64,000 bases of DNA from Pseudomonas mucoides (GTDB lineage Bacteria > Pseudomonadota > Gammaproteobacteria > Pseudomonadales > Pseudomonadaceae). Under the pieces are notes generated by a model. That model did no database searches and was not told the DNA's origin. It was given only the letters and a program-made list of their open reading frames with translations. Positions 25,949 to 35,500 of the stretch are shown here, in pieces. The stretch covers positions 1,054,001-1,118,000 of the forward strand of contig NZ_JACOPW010000002.1 of assembly GCF_015461845.1 (NCBI RefSeq), written 5' to 3'. Every line of letters begins with the position of its first letter. The stretch's first letter is position 1. The position numbers were made by a program, and so were the translations under genes.

Positions 25949-27163
25949 ATGACTCCACAGATCTTCCAGATTCACGGCCTCGTGAGTTTTACCCTCGCCA
26001 TCCTCCTGCTTTTTCTCGGCAAATCCCTTGTTCAGCGCAATGCCTTGCTCCGTCAATACTGCATTCCCGAGTCGGTGGTTGGCGGCTTTGTCTGTGCGGC
26101 AGTGACGACCCTGTTTTATTTCGGCCTTAACATCGAGATCGAATTCGATCTCGATGTTCGCGACACCCTGCTGCTGTATTTCTTTGCCGGCATTGGCTTG
26201 AACTCGGACATGCGCCAACTGCTCAAGGGCGGCGTCCCGCTGCTAATCCTGCTGGTGCTGGCGGGGGTGTTCATCGTCCTGCAAAACGCGCTGGGCATGG
26301 GCGTGGCCGAAGCATTTGGACTCGATCCCAAGGCCGGGTTGATGGTGGGCTCCATTTCCCTGACGGGGGGCGCGGGCACGACCCTGGCCTGGGCGCCGCT
26401 GTTCGTCGACAAGCTGGGCATCAATAACGCGCATGAACTGGGCATGGCCAGTAACACTGTCGGCCTGATTGCCGCGTGCGTGATCGGCGGCCCGATCGCC
26501 AACCGCCTGATACGTCGTCATCAACTGACACCTTCCGGGGACGGGAGCCTGGAAGTCGGCGTCCTTGAACAGCAACCCCACCAGTCAATGGACTACTACG
26601 ATGTGCTCTGGGCGTGGATGTGGCTTAACCTGACCCTGATGCTCGGCTACGGACTCAACCTGCTGCTGGTCGATGCCGGTATCACCCTGCCCAAATTCGT
26701 CAGTTGCCTGTTCGCGGGTATCGTCATTCACCACATCGTTCTCGCGGTGATGAATGAACAACGGTTGAAATCCTGGGGCGGCGCCCGACTGGGTCTGTCG
26801 CTGATCTCCGATATCTGCCTGGGCATGTTTCTGACCATGGCGCTGATGGGGCTTCAGTTATGGCAGCTCAGTGGTGCGTTGCTGTTCATTCTGTGCGCCC
26901 TGAGCCTGCAAATCCTGCTGACGGTGCTCTACACGTATTTCGTGGTGTTCCGTTGCATGGGCCGCAATTACGAAGCCAGCGTGATAGCGTCCGGCTTCGG
27001 CGGCATTGCCCTCGGGTCCACGGCAACGGCCATCGTCAACATGACGACCGTGACGCAAAAATACGGCGCGGCACATCAAGCCTTCCTGATCGTGCCACTG
27101 GTGTGTGGCTTTTTCATTGACCTGGTCAATGCGGTGATCATTGGTATGTTCAGTGGTATCTAG
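25949..27163 (+). CDS. gltS: Sodium/glutamate symporter
   Basis: The 404-residue membrane protein has about ten to twelve hydrophobic helices. The two inverted-repeat pore motifs, GSISLTGGAGTTLAWAP and ASGFGGIALGSTATAIVNMT, are the GltS signatures. It should import glutamate with sodium through the inner membrane. ATG 25949 follows AGGCAGGCT. It is a single gene. Confidence 0.92.
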   Translation: MTPQIFQIHGLVSFTLAILLLFLGKSLVQRNALLRQYCIPESVVGGFVCAAVTTLFYFGLNIEIEFDLDVRDTLLLYFFAGIGLNSDMRQLLKGGVPLLILLVLAGVFIVLQNALGMGVAEAFGLDPKAGLMVGSISLTGGAGTTLAWAPLFVDKLGINNAHELGMASNTVGLIAACVIGGPIANRLIRRHQLTPSGDGSLEVGVLEQQPHQSMDYYDVLWAWMWLNLTLMLGYGLNLLLVDAGITLPKFVSCLFAGIVIHHIVLAVMNEQRLKSWGGARLGLSLISDICLGMFLTMALMGLQLWQLSGALLFILCALSLQILLTVLYTYFVVFRCMGRNYEASVIASGFGGIALGSTATAIVNMTTVTQKYGAAHQAFLIVPLVCGFFIDLVNAVIIGMFSGI

Positions 27164-27198
27164 CACCGCCCCGGTCCATGGCGATCGGCATCAGGTCA

Positions 27199-27462
27199 TC
27201 AATATTTGATGTCCCGGGCAGTGCGGCGCGTGTCCTGTTTGGTGCTGCGCTTGTCCTGGCGGCATTGCGCGTTGCTTTTCTCACTGGCCTGTCTGCAATC
27301 GACCTTGGTTTGCCGTGCATCCGAGCGCCCTGTCTGGCGTGTATCCCGCGCTTCACGCCGCTGTTCTCCCTGCTCGGTCGCGTAAGCCGTTACCGATACT
27401 GACTGCACACCCACGGCGACGACCAGTGTCGCCAGGGCCATCATGCTGTATTTGCGAATCAT
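27199..27462 (-). CDS. Small exported basic protein, unknown
   Basis: The 87-residue protein has a signal peptide (ALATLVVAVGVQSVSVTAYA) and a very polar mature part with repeated R-x-D/T-R-Q motifs (RREARDTRQTGRSDARQ) plus two cysteines. GGGAGGAAT precedes ATG 27462, a strong ribosome site, so it is probably expressed. I do not recognise the family. The two cysteines (CRQ..CRQ) could form a disulfide. Confidence 0.7.
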   Translation of the reverse strand: MIRKYSMMALATLVVAVGVQSVSVTAYATEQGEQRREARDTRQTGRSDARQTKVDCRQASEKSNAQCRQDKRSTKQDTRRTARDIKY

Positions 27463-27520
27463 GATATTCCTCCCGTTAAAACGCTTGGCTGGCTCACTGC
27501 CAATCAGTTTAGTCGTCCAC

Positions 27521-29284
27521 TCAGTTGGCGGGGTACATCGCGAGGTAGCTGTCGACGGCCGTGTCTACCGTTGGAAAAAACGCCGTTTCGCCAAACTGCG
27601 AGAACAGCCCGAACCGCTTGAGTTTGTCCTTGACCGGGTCTTTCATCTCGGCCAGACACAATTCGATGCCTGCTGCGCGCAAGGTTTCGTCCAGTTCGGC
27701 CAACATGTCGGCCGACGTCACGTCGACGCTGGTCATCGGTTCCGCCGCCACCACCACCCAACGCACGGGCGTAGGTGATGCCGCCACGGCGTCCAGTACC
27801 CGGTCGTTAAACAGTTCGGCATTCGCGAAAAACAACGGGGCGTCCCAGCGAAACAGGACCAGGCCGGGGATGAGCCGGGCATTGGGAAAACGCTTGAGGT
27901 CGTGGTAACCCTGGACCCCTTCGGCACGTCCCAATACGGCGGAGTACGGCCGCCAGCCATCCCAGAGGAATTCGATCACCGCCAGCAGGATGGCCAGGCC
28001 AATACCCTCGATGGCGCCGAACACCGCGACGCCGACGGTGCAGGCGATGGACAGCCAGAACTCCCAGCGCTGAATGCGATAGATACGCCGCAGATCAGTG
28101 ATCTCAATCAAGCCGATGGCCGAAGCGATGACTACCGCCGCCAGCGCGCTATTGGGCAGGTCCTGCAACAGGTTCGGCGCCACCATCAGCAGCAACGCCA
28201 CCGCCAGCGCGCCGACGACACCGGACAATTGGGTTTTGGCGCCGGCGGCCTCGGCCACCGGAGTGCGTGACGAACTGCTGCTGATGGGAAAACCCTGGAA
28301 AAAACCGGCCGCCAGGTTGGCGACGCCGAGCCCGACCATCTCCTGGTTCGGATCGACGTAAGTGCGCGAACGCGCGGCATAGACACGCGAAAGAACACTG
28401 GTGTCCGCGAACGAAACCAGCGCGACGGCGCAACCACCGATCAGGACCGGAACCATATCGGCGGAAGTGATCCAGGGAATGGCGAACGCGGGCATGCCTT
28501 GTGGAAGTTCACCGAGCACCGATATGCCGTATTTCGTGGCAAGGTCCAGCACACCGACGGCGATGGTTGCCCCTGCCACGGCAATCAAAATACCCGGAAT
28601 GCGTTTGTGCCCCTTGAGCAACAGGATTACCACCAGGGTGGCAGCGCCGACCGCGCAGGTGACCCAGTTGGTTTTTCCATGCAGCACGGCGGTGAAGATC
28701 GCCCATATGTTTCTCAGCGGTCCGTCGGACTCGATCTTGAAGCCGAAAAACTTGGGTAACTGGCTGATCAGTACGGTCAGCGCGATACCGTTCATGTACC
28801 CGTAGCGGATCGGTTTGGAGAGCAGTTCGGTGATGAAGCCCAGGCGCGCGATGCCGGCCAGGATGCAGACCACCCCTGACACGATTGCCATCATCCCCGC
28901 CAGGGCAACGGCGCGATACGGATCGCCACCGGACAGTGGCAGGATCACCGCCAGGATGACTGCCGCCAGGGAGGAATCCGGCCCCAGTACCAGAATCCGG
29001 CTGGGCCCGAATAACGCATAGGCGAGCAGCGGGATGATCGTCGCGTAGAGGCCATAGATGCCGGGCACACCTGAGGCCACCGCGTAGGCGATACCGACAG
29101 GCACCAGCATCGTGGTCAGGACGAGCCCGGCCACAATGTCATTTCGCAGCCACGCAATCTGATAGTGGCGCAGGGTGTTCAGCCCCGGCAGCCAGCGCAC
29201 CAGCAAGCTCTGATCGGTGCCTGCAACGCGGCGGGCAATGCGCCCCGGCTCCGGGGCGGAAGGTGGAGAATCTGAATCGCTCAT
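27521..29284 (-). CDS. SulP-family anion transporter with STAS domain
   Basis: The 587-residue inner-membrane transporter has a SulP core (DIVAGLVLTTMLVPVGIAYA near the start, then GLYATIIPLLAYALFG) and a cytoplasmic STAS domain at the C-terminus (WVVVAAEPMTSVDVTSADML). SulP proteins move sulfate, bicarbonate or dicarboxylates; the substrate cannot be read. ATG 29284 has AAGGGG upstream. It lies 75 bp after a VIT-like gene on the same strand and is probably co-transcribed with it. Confidence 0.92.
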   Translation of the reverse strand: MSDSDSPPSAPEPGRIARRVAGTDQSLLVRWLPGLNTLRHYQIAWLRNDIVAGLVLTTMLVPVGIAYAVASGVPGIYGLYATIIPLLAYALFGPSRILVLGPDSSLAAVILAVILPLSGGDPYRAVALAGMMAIVSGVVCILAGIARLGFITELLSKPIRYGYMNGIALTVLISQLPKFFGFKIESDGPLRNIWAIFTAVLHGKTNWVTCAVGAATLVVILLLKGHKRIPGILIAVAGATIAVGVLDLATKYGISVLGELPQGMPAFAIPWITSADMVPVLIGGCAVALVSFADTSVLSRVYAARSRTYVDPNQEMVGLGVANLAAGFFQGFPISSSSSRTPVAEAAGAKTQLSGVVGALAVALLLMVAPNLLQDLPNSALAAVVIASAIGLIEITDLRRIYRIQRWEFWLSIACTVGVAVFGAIEGIGLAILLAVIEFLWDGWRPYSAVLGRAEGVQGYHDLKRFPNARLIPGLVLFRWDAPLFFANAELFNDRVLDAVAASPTPVRWVVVAAEPMTSVDVTSADMLAELDETLRAAGIELCLAEMKDPVKDKLKRFGLFSQFGETAFFPTVDTAVDSYLAMYPAN

Positions 29285-29359
29285 AGAACTGTAACCCCTT
29301 GGTGTACAGCGCATGTTGGCATGGGAGGCAGCGCCTATTGATGGCTTCCTCCTCTGTTT

Positions 29360-30019
29360 TCAACCACCGAGAGCGATGATCGCAACGATCAGCACAGCGC
29401 CAGTGAGCGCCATTGCCAGGCCGCCCTGCCACGGCTTTGCACCGGCGTATCGTGCCAGCATCCAACCGGCGATGAATAGCACGGCGAGGCCGACCAGGTT
29501 GGACAAGCGAACGGCGAGCGCCGTGTCTTCGAGTAACAGGAAAGGCACGACCAACGGAAAGGTCGAGGCCACCACCAACAGAAAAACACCCAGCGCCCCC
29601 TTGAAGTCATCCCAGCCGAGGCCCGACCGGACCGACGTGGCCGGGTACTGGACCAGACGGCTGCGTAACAACTCCAGGGTCTCGGGCTTGGCCGCTGCCG
29701 CCAGGTGCGACGGCAATGCAGCCGCCACCAGCGTCTGGCCGGTGGCCGCGTCTGCCCCGCCGAGCTTTTCGTACAAGGTGCTTTTGCGCGTGCGGTCGAT
29801 CAAGGCCCGCAACAGATACATCACCGCGTCCGCGAGTCCCCAGGCCAGGTTGCAACCGAGTGCGGCGAACATCATTGTCCGTTCCGCCTCCTGGCCCGAC
29901 GTCGCCACGCTGATCGTTCCGGTGAACGTCATCGCCATGAGCAAGCCGAAAATCACTTCTGTAACACGATCAACGGGGTCGAGTATCCGTGCCCGCTTTT
30001 GTTCCCCTGTGTTCGGCAT
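29360..30019 (-). CDS. VIT1/CCC1-like membrane protein
   Basis: The 219-residue protein has DPVDRVTEVIFGLLMAMTFT near the N-terminus, similar to the first helix of VIT/CCC1 iron-manganese transporters, and about five hydrophobic segments in all. The long middle cytoplasmic part is unlike canonical CCC1, so metal transport is a tentative reading. ATG 30019 has AGGTAGGA upstream. Confidence 0.7.
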   Translation of the reverse strand: MPNTGEQKRARILDPVDRVTEVIFGLLMAMTFTGTISVATSGQEAERTMMFAALGCNLAWGLADAVMYLLRALIDRTRKSTLYEKLGGADAATGQTLVAAALPSHLAAAAKPETLELLRSRLVQYPATSVRSGLGWDDFKGALGVFLLVVASTFPLVVPFLLLEDTALAVRLSNLVGLAVLFIAGWMLARYAGAKPWQGGLAMALTGAVLIVAIIALGG

Positions 30020-30177
30020 GCGTCCTACCTCGCTGAAAAGTCCTGTGCGGTGCAAGCTTTCAAAGGCCAGAGCACAGCGCTTTCAGGCGGCGCTCTTTTT
30101 CGATTTCACTTCATTGTAGTGACAAAAAAAATTGTCGCTGCCGGTGTGCGCGAGTCTCCAAAGCAACACGATTGCCT

Positions 30178-31218
30178 ATGAGCGAAATCGCACTCTGTAG
30201 CAGCCGGACGCAGGCTTCGCCAGCATTCACCGACTATTCGTCAGCGCTGTATCGGCGTCCGGACTTCTATTACCACCGTCTGAAGCTGAGCATGCTCGAC
30301 GCCGCCCGGTTTTTCCTCAACACCACCGACGCCCTGCTCGGCGGCACGCGGATTCCACCGAGCCCGGCCGAGATCCCGGCCCAGGCCTTCGCTGCCTGGA
30401 TGCAGCCGGAACTGGACCGTTTCTTCGGCGAGGGGCGGATCACGGTCGTGCTCGATCCGACCCTGGCCGCCAAAGCCATCGCCGGGGCGAGCCGCATCCG
30501 CCTGCGTGCCAGCGCGCTGTTCTCGGAACTGGACAAGAACCAGTTGCTGCAGCACGAGGCGTTCGTGCATATCGCCACGGCGCAAAACGGCGCGCTCCAA
30601 CCCAACCTCAAAAGCCTCGGCCTGGGCGCGCCACGCACAACCCAGACTCAGGAGGGTATTGCCACCCTGGCCGAGCTGTTTACCGGCAGCATGGACATCA
30701 ACCGTTTGCGTCGCCTGGCCCTGCGCGTGCTCGCGGTCCAACAAGCGCTGGATGGCGCCGACTTCATTCAGGTGTTCGAAGGTTTTCTGGCGGCAGGCCA
30801 GTCGCAAGAGGAGTCGTTTCGCTCGACCCAACGGGTATTCCGCGGCGCCGATCTGCGGGGCGGTTCGGCGTTCACCAAGGATGCCGCGTACCTGACCGGC
30901 TTGCTCGGCGTGCACACCCTGCTGCGCATCGCGATCCGCGACAACCGGCCGGAGCTGGTCGGCCATTTGTTTGCCGGGCGCCTCAGCCTGGGGGATACCG
31001 TACGCCTGGCGCCGCTGTTCGACTCCGGCTGGCTCACGGCGCCGGTCCATCTGCCGGCCTGGGCCAGCGATCTGCGCCTGCTCGCCGCCAACCTCGCCTT
31101 CTCGGCCTTTATCACTCGGATTCAGCTGGACGTGCTCGATCTAGAGGTGCTCATGGCGTTCGCAGACGAGCACGAAACCGATGCCAGTGGTGGCGCCAGG
31201 CCGGGTGAACGTAAATAA
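30178..31218 (+). CDS. DUF1704 (QEGLA-motif) metallopeptidase-like protein
   Basis: The 346-residue soluble protein has HEAFVH at residues 126-131 (HExxxH) and TQEGIATLAE at about 157-166, the QEGLA element of DUF1704. The same pair supplies zinc ligands in the eukaryotic DUF1704 member MATCAP, a tubulin carboxypeptidase. Bacterial members are annotated as flavohaemoglobin expression-modulating proteins, on thin evidence. A zinc peptidase role is inferred. ATG 30178 is preferred over TTG 30172; neither has a strong ribosome site. Confidence 0.8.
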   Translation: MSEIALCSSRTQASPAFTDYSSALYRRPDFYYHRLKLSMLDAARFFLNTTDALLGGTRIPPSPAEIPAQAFAAWMQPELDRFFGEGRITVVLDPTLAAKAIAGASRIRLRASALFSELDKNQLLQHEAFVHIATAQNGALQPNLKSLGLGAPRTTQTQEGIATLAELFTGSMDINRLRRLALRVLAVQQALDGADFIQVFEGFLAAGQSQEESFRSTQRVFRGADLRGGSAFTKDAAYLTGLLGVHTLLRIAIRDNRPELVGHLFAGRLSLGDTVRLAPLFDSGWLTAPVHLPAWASDLRLLAANLAFSAFITRIQLDVLDLEVLMAFADEHETDASGGARPGERK

Positions 31219-31350
31219 ATGGCAGATATTTTTTGTTTGCTACGCTTAGTGAGCGGCGTCGAAGTCAGGACCTGAGGCTTGCACTGTCGGCTTCTACTTC
31301 CGGGGCATTGATTCACTTATTTCAAACCTGCCTGACTACAGGGAGTTGCA

Positions 31351-32928
31351 ATGCGCATTCCAGTATTTTACGCGCTGTCGGCTGTCCTATTGTTGAGCGG
31401 GTCTAACTGCATTGCAGGTGCGACCGCACCTGCGCCGGCAAACGCTGCCGCTACGGCACCGGTCCCCGCTCCCGTCACGCCGCCTGCCAAAGACCCCGTG
31501 TTTACCCAGGAACAGCTGGATCAAATGCTGGCGCCCATTGCGCTGTATCCCGATCCACTGCTGGCCCAGGTACTGATGGCCTCCACGTATCCCGGAGAGG
31601 TCGCCGAAGCAGTCACCTGGTCAAAAGCCCATCCGGACGCCAAGGGCGACGATGCGGTCAAACAGGTGGCGAGCCAACCCTGGGACCCAAGTGTGCAGGC
31701 ACTTGTCGCCTTCCCGCAGGTGTTGGCAACGCTGGGGCAGGATCCCGTCTGGGTGCAACGCCTGGGTGATGCCTTCCTCGCGCAGCCCGACGATGTCATG
31801 AACGGGGTGCAACGCTTGCGTCGTCAGGCCCAGGAAGCAGGCAACCTGCAGAGCAACCAGTATCAGAACGTGACCATTCAGAATAATCCTGCACCCGCAC
31901 CCGCACCCGCAGCGCAATCCGCGCCCGCAGCTGCGCCCCCTGCCAGCAGCAGCTCCACCATCATCATTCAGCCCGCCGATCCACAGGTGGTGTACGTCCC
32001 CACGTATAACCCGACAACGGCCTACGGCACCTGGCCGTATCCGGCCTCGCCGCCAGCGTACTACCCACCGCCGCCCGCCTATTACCCTGGCCAGGCCTTG
32101 ATGGCCGGGCTGGCGTTTGGTACCGGTGTGGCCATCGTCGGTGCGTTGTGGGGTGAATGTGACTGGAACGACAACGACGTCGATATCGACGTTGAACGCT
32201 ACAACAACATCAATGGCAACAACCGCATCAACGTGAATCAGAACAAGTGGGAGCACAACGCCGCGCACCGCAATGGCGTTCCCTATCGCGATAACCGAAG
32301 CCGCGAGCAATACGGCCGCCAACTGGACGGTGCCAGTCAGCGTCAGGCCTATCGAGGCGACAATGCCCAGCGCGCCCAGGCCCGCGAAAACGCCCGTACC
32401 TCAATGGACAGGGCCGGTATCGAACGCCCTCCTACCAGCAATCGCGAAGCCCGTGATCAAGCGCGTGATGCTTCCAGAGCTAACGCCAGCAATCGGATGC
32501 AAGCCGGTACGGACAGACCGAACACGGCCAATAGAGCGCAGACCTCCGACAGACAAAACGCAGCGGATAGACAGAAGGCCGCTGACAGAGCCAAGGCTGC
32601 GGACAGAAGCCAAGGGACTGCCCGAAACAATCAGGCGAATCAGCAGCCGAGAAAACAGACCGCTCAGACAAATCAGCGACAGGGCAACGCGCAGGCGCGT
32701 CAATCGACGCAAAACCGGCCTTCCACGACGGCCGCCAGCAAGGGCAGTGCCCGCAACAATGCCTTCGCCGGCGCGCGCTCTCCGTCCCAGGTCAACGCAC
32801 AAGCCAGTCGTGGCCGGGCCAGCCAGGCATCCGCCCAGCGCCCCAGTGCCTCGCGAGCCGCCGGCCATCAGGTCAGTCGGCCGTCCAATCCACCAGCGCG
32901 TCAAAGTCAAAGGGGTGGCCGTCGTTGA
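31351..32928 (+). CDS. DUF3300 domain exported protein
   Basis: The 525-residue protein has a signal peptide, a DUF3300 domain (about 50-270: FTQEQLDQMLAPIALYPDPL, then repeated PWDPSVQALVAFP) and a long low-complexity tail rich in Q, N, R and A with DRQKAADRAKAADR-type repeats. A short hydrophobic stretch (ALMAGLAFGTGVAIVGALWG) may insert in a membrane. The function is unknown. GGGAG lies upstream of ATG 31351. It overlaps the DUF2950 gene by 4 nt, a pairing seen in many proteobacteria. Confidence 0.88.
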   Translation: MRIPVFYALSAVLLLSGSNCIAGATAPAPANAAATAPVPAPVTPPAKDPVFTQEQLDQMLAPIALYPDPLLAQVLMASTYPGEVAEAVTWSKAHPDAKGDDAVKQVASQPWDPSVQALVAFPQVLATLGQDPVWVQRLGDAFLAQPDDVMNGVQRLRRQAQEAGNLQSNQYQNVTIQNNPAPAPAPAAQSAPAAAPPASSSSTIIIQPADPQVVYVPTYNPTTAYGTWPYPASPPAYYPPPPAYYPGQALMAGLAFGTGVAIVGALWGECDWNDNDVDIDVERYNNINGNNRINVNQNKWEHNAAHRNGVPYRDNRSREQYGRQLDGASQRQAYRGDNAQRAQARENARTSMDRAGIERPPTSNREARDQARDASRANASNRMQAGTDRPNTANRAQTSDRQNAADRQKAADRAKAADRSQGTARNNQANQQPRKQTAQTNQRQGNAQARQSTQNRPSTTAASKGSARNNAFAGARSPSQVNAQASRGRASQASAQRPSASRAAGHQVSRPSNPPARQSQRGGRR

Positions 32929-33842
32929 ATAACTATCCTCAATTGAAGGCACGCCTGGGTGTGCTTCTTCAGGCCTTGGCGATAACCGCCGGTTTGGCGT
33001 GGTCGTGCATGGCGACAGCACAGCAGGAATTCCCAACCCCGGAAAAAGCCGCTCAAGCGTTCGTCGAAGCACTGGGTACGACACACGCCGATCACGAACG
33101 CCTGACCGAGTTGCTGGGTAAGGAATGGCGCAGTTTCATCCCTCGCGAAGGCGCAGAGCGTAAAGACGTGGAGGCGTTTCTAAAGCAGTACCACGAAGAA
33201 AACCACATCGAAAAAACCAACGACCGCACCGCGATTCTGTCGGTCGGCAGCAACCACTGGACACTGCCGATACCCATCGTGAAAACCACCAACGGTTGGC
33301 GCTTCGACATCAAGGCCGGCAGTGCCGAGGTCCGGGCACGTCAAATTGGACGCAACGAACTGGCCGCGGTGCAAGCGGCGCTGGCCTATCACGACGCCCA
33401 GATGGACTACGCCTCAGTGGATCGTGACGGTGATGGCGCGCTGGAGTATGCGCAGAATATTTTCAGCACCCCCGGCACCCATGACGGACTCTATTGGGCG
33501 GACGACGACAGCGGCCAGATCAGCCCGCTAGGCCCTGAGTTCGGCAAAACCATTGCCGGCGAAGGCTGGCATGGCTACCACTTCCGCATTCTCAATGGCC
33601 AGGGTCCTTCAGCACCCGGTGGCGCCTACAGCTACCTTATCGGCGACAAGATGAGCCGAGGCTTTGCACTGATCGCCTGGCCAGAAAAATACAATGACAC
33701 CGGCGTGATGAGCTTCATGATCAGTCATGAAGGACAGGTGTTCGAGAAAGACCTGGGGCCTGACAGTGAAAAAGTGGCGAAGGCAATGAAACGCTTTGAT
33801 CCGGATGACAGCTGGAAGGAAGTGACTGCAGATTCGGAGTAG
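32925..33842 (+). CDS. DUF2950 domain exported protein
   Basis: The 305-residue protein starts at TTG within the DUF3300 stop (TTGA overlap) and has a signal sequence ending near MATAQQ. The mature part is DUF2950, with LVRM-free polar domains and a GYHFRILNGQGPSAPGGAYS segment typical of the family. The function is unknown. Tight coupling to DUF3300 implies a shared envelope role. Confidence 0.88.
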   Translation: MNNYPQLKARLGVLLQALAITAGLAWSCMATAQQEFPTPEKAAQAFVEALGTTHADHERLTELLGKEWRSFIPREGAERKDVEAFLKQYHEENHIEKTNDRTAILSVGSNHWTLPIPIVKTTNGWRFDIKAGSAEVRARQIGRNELAAVQAALAYHDAQMDYASVDRDGDGALEYAQNIFSTPGTHDGLYWADDDSGQISPLGPEFGKTIAGEGWHGYHFRILNGQGPSAPGGAYSYLIGDKMSRGFALIAWPEKYNDTGVMSFMISHEGQVFEKDLGPDSEKVAKAMKRFDPDDSWKEVTADSE

Positions 33843-33873
33843 GCGGTGTCGTTTCAAAATCCGACTTAAACAG

Positions 33874-33951
33874 GGGACTTAAAGAATTGTTAAAAGGAGA
33901 CGGATTTATTGTTCCGTCACCTTTTGAAAAATAAACCCGTCCCCTTTTTCT
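33874..33951. repeat. Nested inverted repeat / terminator after DUF2950
   Basis: An inner inverted repeat AAAAGGAGACGGA (33893-33905)/TCCGTCACCTTTT (33914-33926) has one mismatch. An outer pair GGGGAC (33874-33879)/GTCCCC (33940-33945) is followed by TTTTT. It may end the DUF3300-DUF2950 transcript. The ACGGATTTATT and GTCCCCTTTTT words are of a type common near REP-associated transposases. The rest of 33843-34181 shows no gene. Confidence 0.6.
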
Positions 33952-34181
33952 CTGCTTTTTCTCTGATCGAGATCGATCCATCCTGCTGGAGCCAGGTGGG
34001 CGTTTCCGTTCGTCTGTTGTTGCGGTGAACAGCGCATTGAGATGCGCATTCAAAGGGCGACCACCTATGCTTACCACACGCCACATCAGGCACCATCAGC
34101 CACGCCTGAAGCCCGCCCCCTTCAAGCTTTTACCTCAAGGCTGCGTGTTCTAACTGCCCACCCTGAACAGGCAGGTCATTG

Positions 34182-35372
34182 ATGTATCAGAACTTAGCGC
34201 TACTGGCCGCCTTTCTCCTGACCTACAGCATATTTGCGGGGCGCTTCGAGTCACGTCTGCTCAATGGCCCGCTTATGTTCATGCTGGCCGGTCTAATTCT
34301 GGGCCCGGCATTTCTGGGCATTCTGCAACCCCGGATTGACAGGGATGGCCTCAAGTTCCTGGCCGAGCTGACGCTGGCGATTGTGCTGTTCAGCGATGCG
34401 GCCAACGCCGACCTGAAGGTCTTGCGGGCCAATGAAGGACTTCCGCTGCGCTTGCTGATGATCGGGCTGCCACTGACCATCGCGGGGGGTTGGCTGGTCG
34501 GCCTCTGGTTGTTCCCACAGGTCCCACCGTTGGAACTGGCAATACTGGCAACCCTTCTGGCTCCCACCGATGCTGCACTAGGCAAGGCTGTCGTGAGCAA
34601 CCCCAAGGTTCCGGCACCCGTGCGTGAAGGCTTAAACGTCGAGAGCGGGTTGAATGATGGGATTTGCGTCCCCGTGTTGCTCATGTTTGTGGCATTGCTG
34701 GTCGAGCAATCGACACAGTCCCCTGTCTCACTGGCGTTGGAGTTAGTGATCGAGGAGCTGGGCATCGGCGCATTCAGCGGTATTGCTCTGACGCTCATTG
34801 CCTGGCAGTTGCAGCGCTACTCCGCAAAACATCACTGGCAAACGCCCATGTGGTCACAGCTGACTCTGCCCGGTCTCGCCATTCTGTGCTTTGCCACAGC
34901 ACAAACACTCGGTGGTAGCGGGTTCATCGCCGCGTTCGTCGGAGGGTTGCTCGCAAGTTTTCTGTTTACCGAACAAAAGCACCAGATTCTCAAGGCCAGC
35001 GAAGAGTTTGCCAGCCTGTTATCGGTCATTACCTGGGTCGTGTTTGGCGCACTGGTGATTCCTTGGGCCTGGAGCAGTCTCACCCTGAACATCTGGATTT
35101 ATTCGGTGCTCAGCCTGACTGTGATTCGCATCCTGCCTGTGCTGATCAGTCTGGTGGGAACCCGCTTCGATTTCGAAACCCGCCTCTTCATCGGCTGGTT
35201 CGGCCCGCGAGGTCTGGCCAGCATTGTCTTCGCCGTCATGATATTGGCCTCCCCCCTACAAGCCAGTCGTACGGTGGTGGCTACTGCTGTCTGTACCGTT
35301 TTACTCAGCGTGTTGTTACATGGTTTGAGTGCCAACCCATGGGTTGCACGGCTGGCCAATCGTGATCATTGA
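34182..35372 (+). CDS. Cation/proton antiporter (NhaP/CPA1 type)
   Basis: The 396-residue membrane protein has about eleven to twelve helices. LAPTDAALGKAVV and VESGLNDGICVPVLL correspond to the CPA1 ion-binding motifs, including the conserved ND pair. GWFGPRGLASIVFA is the late CPA1 motif. It should exchange Na+ or K+ for H+ across the inner membrane. ATG 34182 is chosen over TTG 34179. It precedes a K+ channel gene on the same strand. Confidence 0.9.
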   Translation: MYQNLALLAAFLLTYSIFAGRFESRLLNGPLMFMLAGLILGPAFLGILQPRIDRDGLKFLAELTLAIVLFSDAANADLKVLRANEGLPLRLLMIGLPLTIAGGWLVGLWLFPQVPPLELAILATLLAPTDAALGKAVVSNPKVPAPVREGLNVESGLNDGICVPVLLMFVALLVEQSTQSPVSLALELVIEELGIGAFSGIALTLIAWQLQRYSAKHHWQTPMWSQLTLPGLAILCFATAQTLGGSGFIAAFVGGLLASFLFTEQKHQILKASEEFASLLSVITWVVFGALVIPWAWSSLTLNIWIYSVLSLTVIRILPVLISLVGTRFDFETRLFIGWFGPRGLASIVFAVMILASPLQASRTVVATAVCTVLLSVLLHGLSANPWVARLANRDH

Positions 35373-35500
35373 TGTTGGTCAAAACCCGCAAAGCTTTGGC
35401 GGGTGGATGTGGTGGCGACCCGGCCGTGATTGCACCCGCTTGGGCTCAGGCAGGTGAGTAGTACGTCGGGGATCGAGCGTTATTACTCTGGGAAACCCCT

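Noticed and set aside
27505..27520. GTTTAGTCG word near the SulP stop codon
   Set aside because: It is a single 9-nt match to the DUF6124 leader box without flanking stems, probably by chance.
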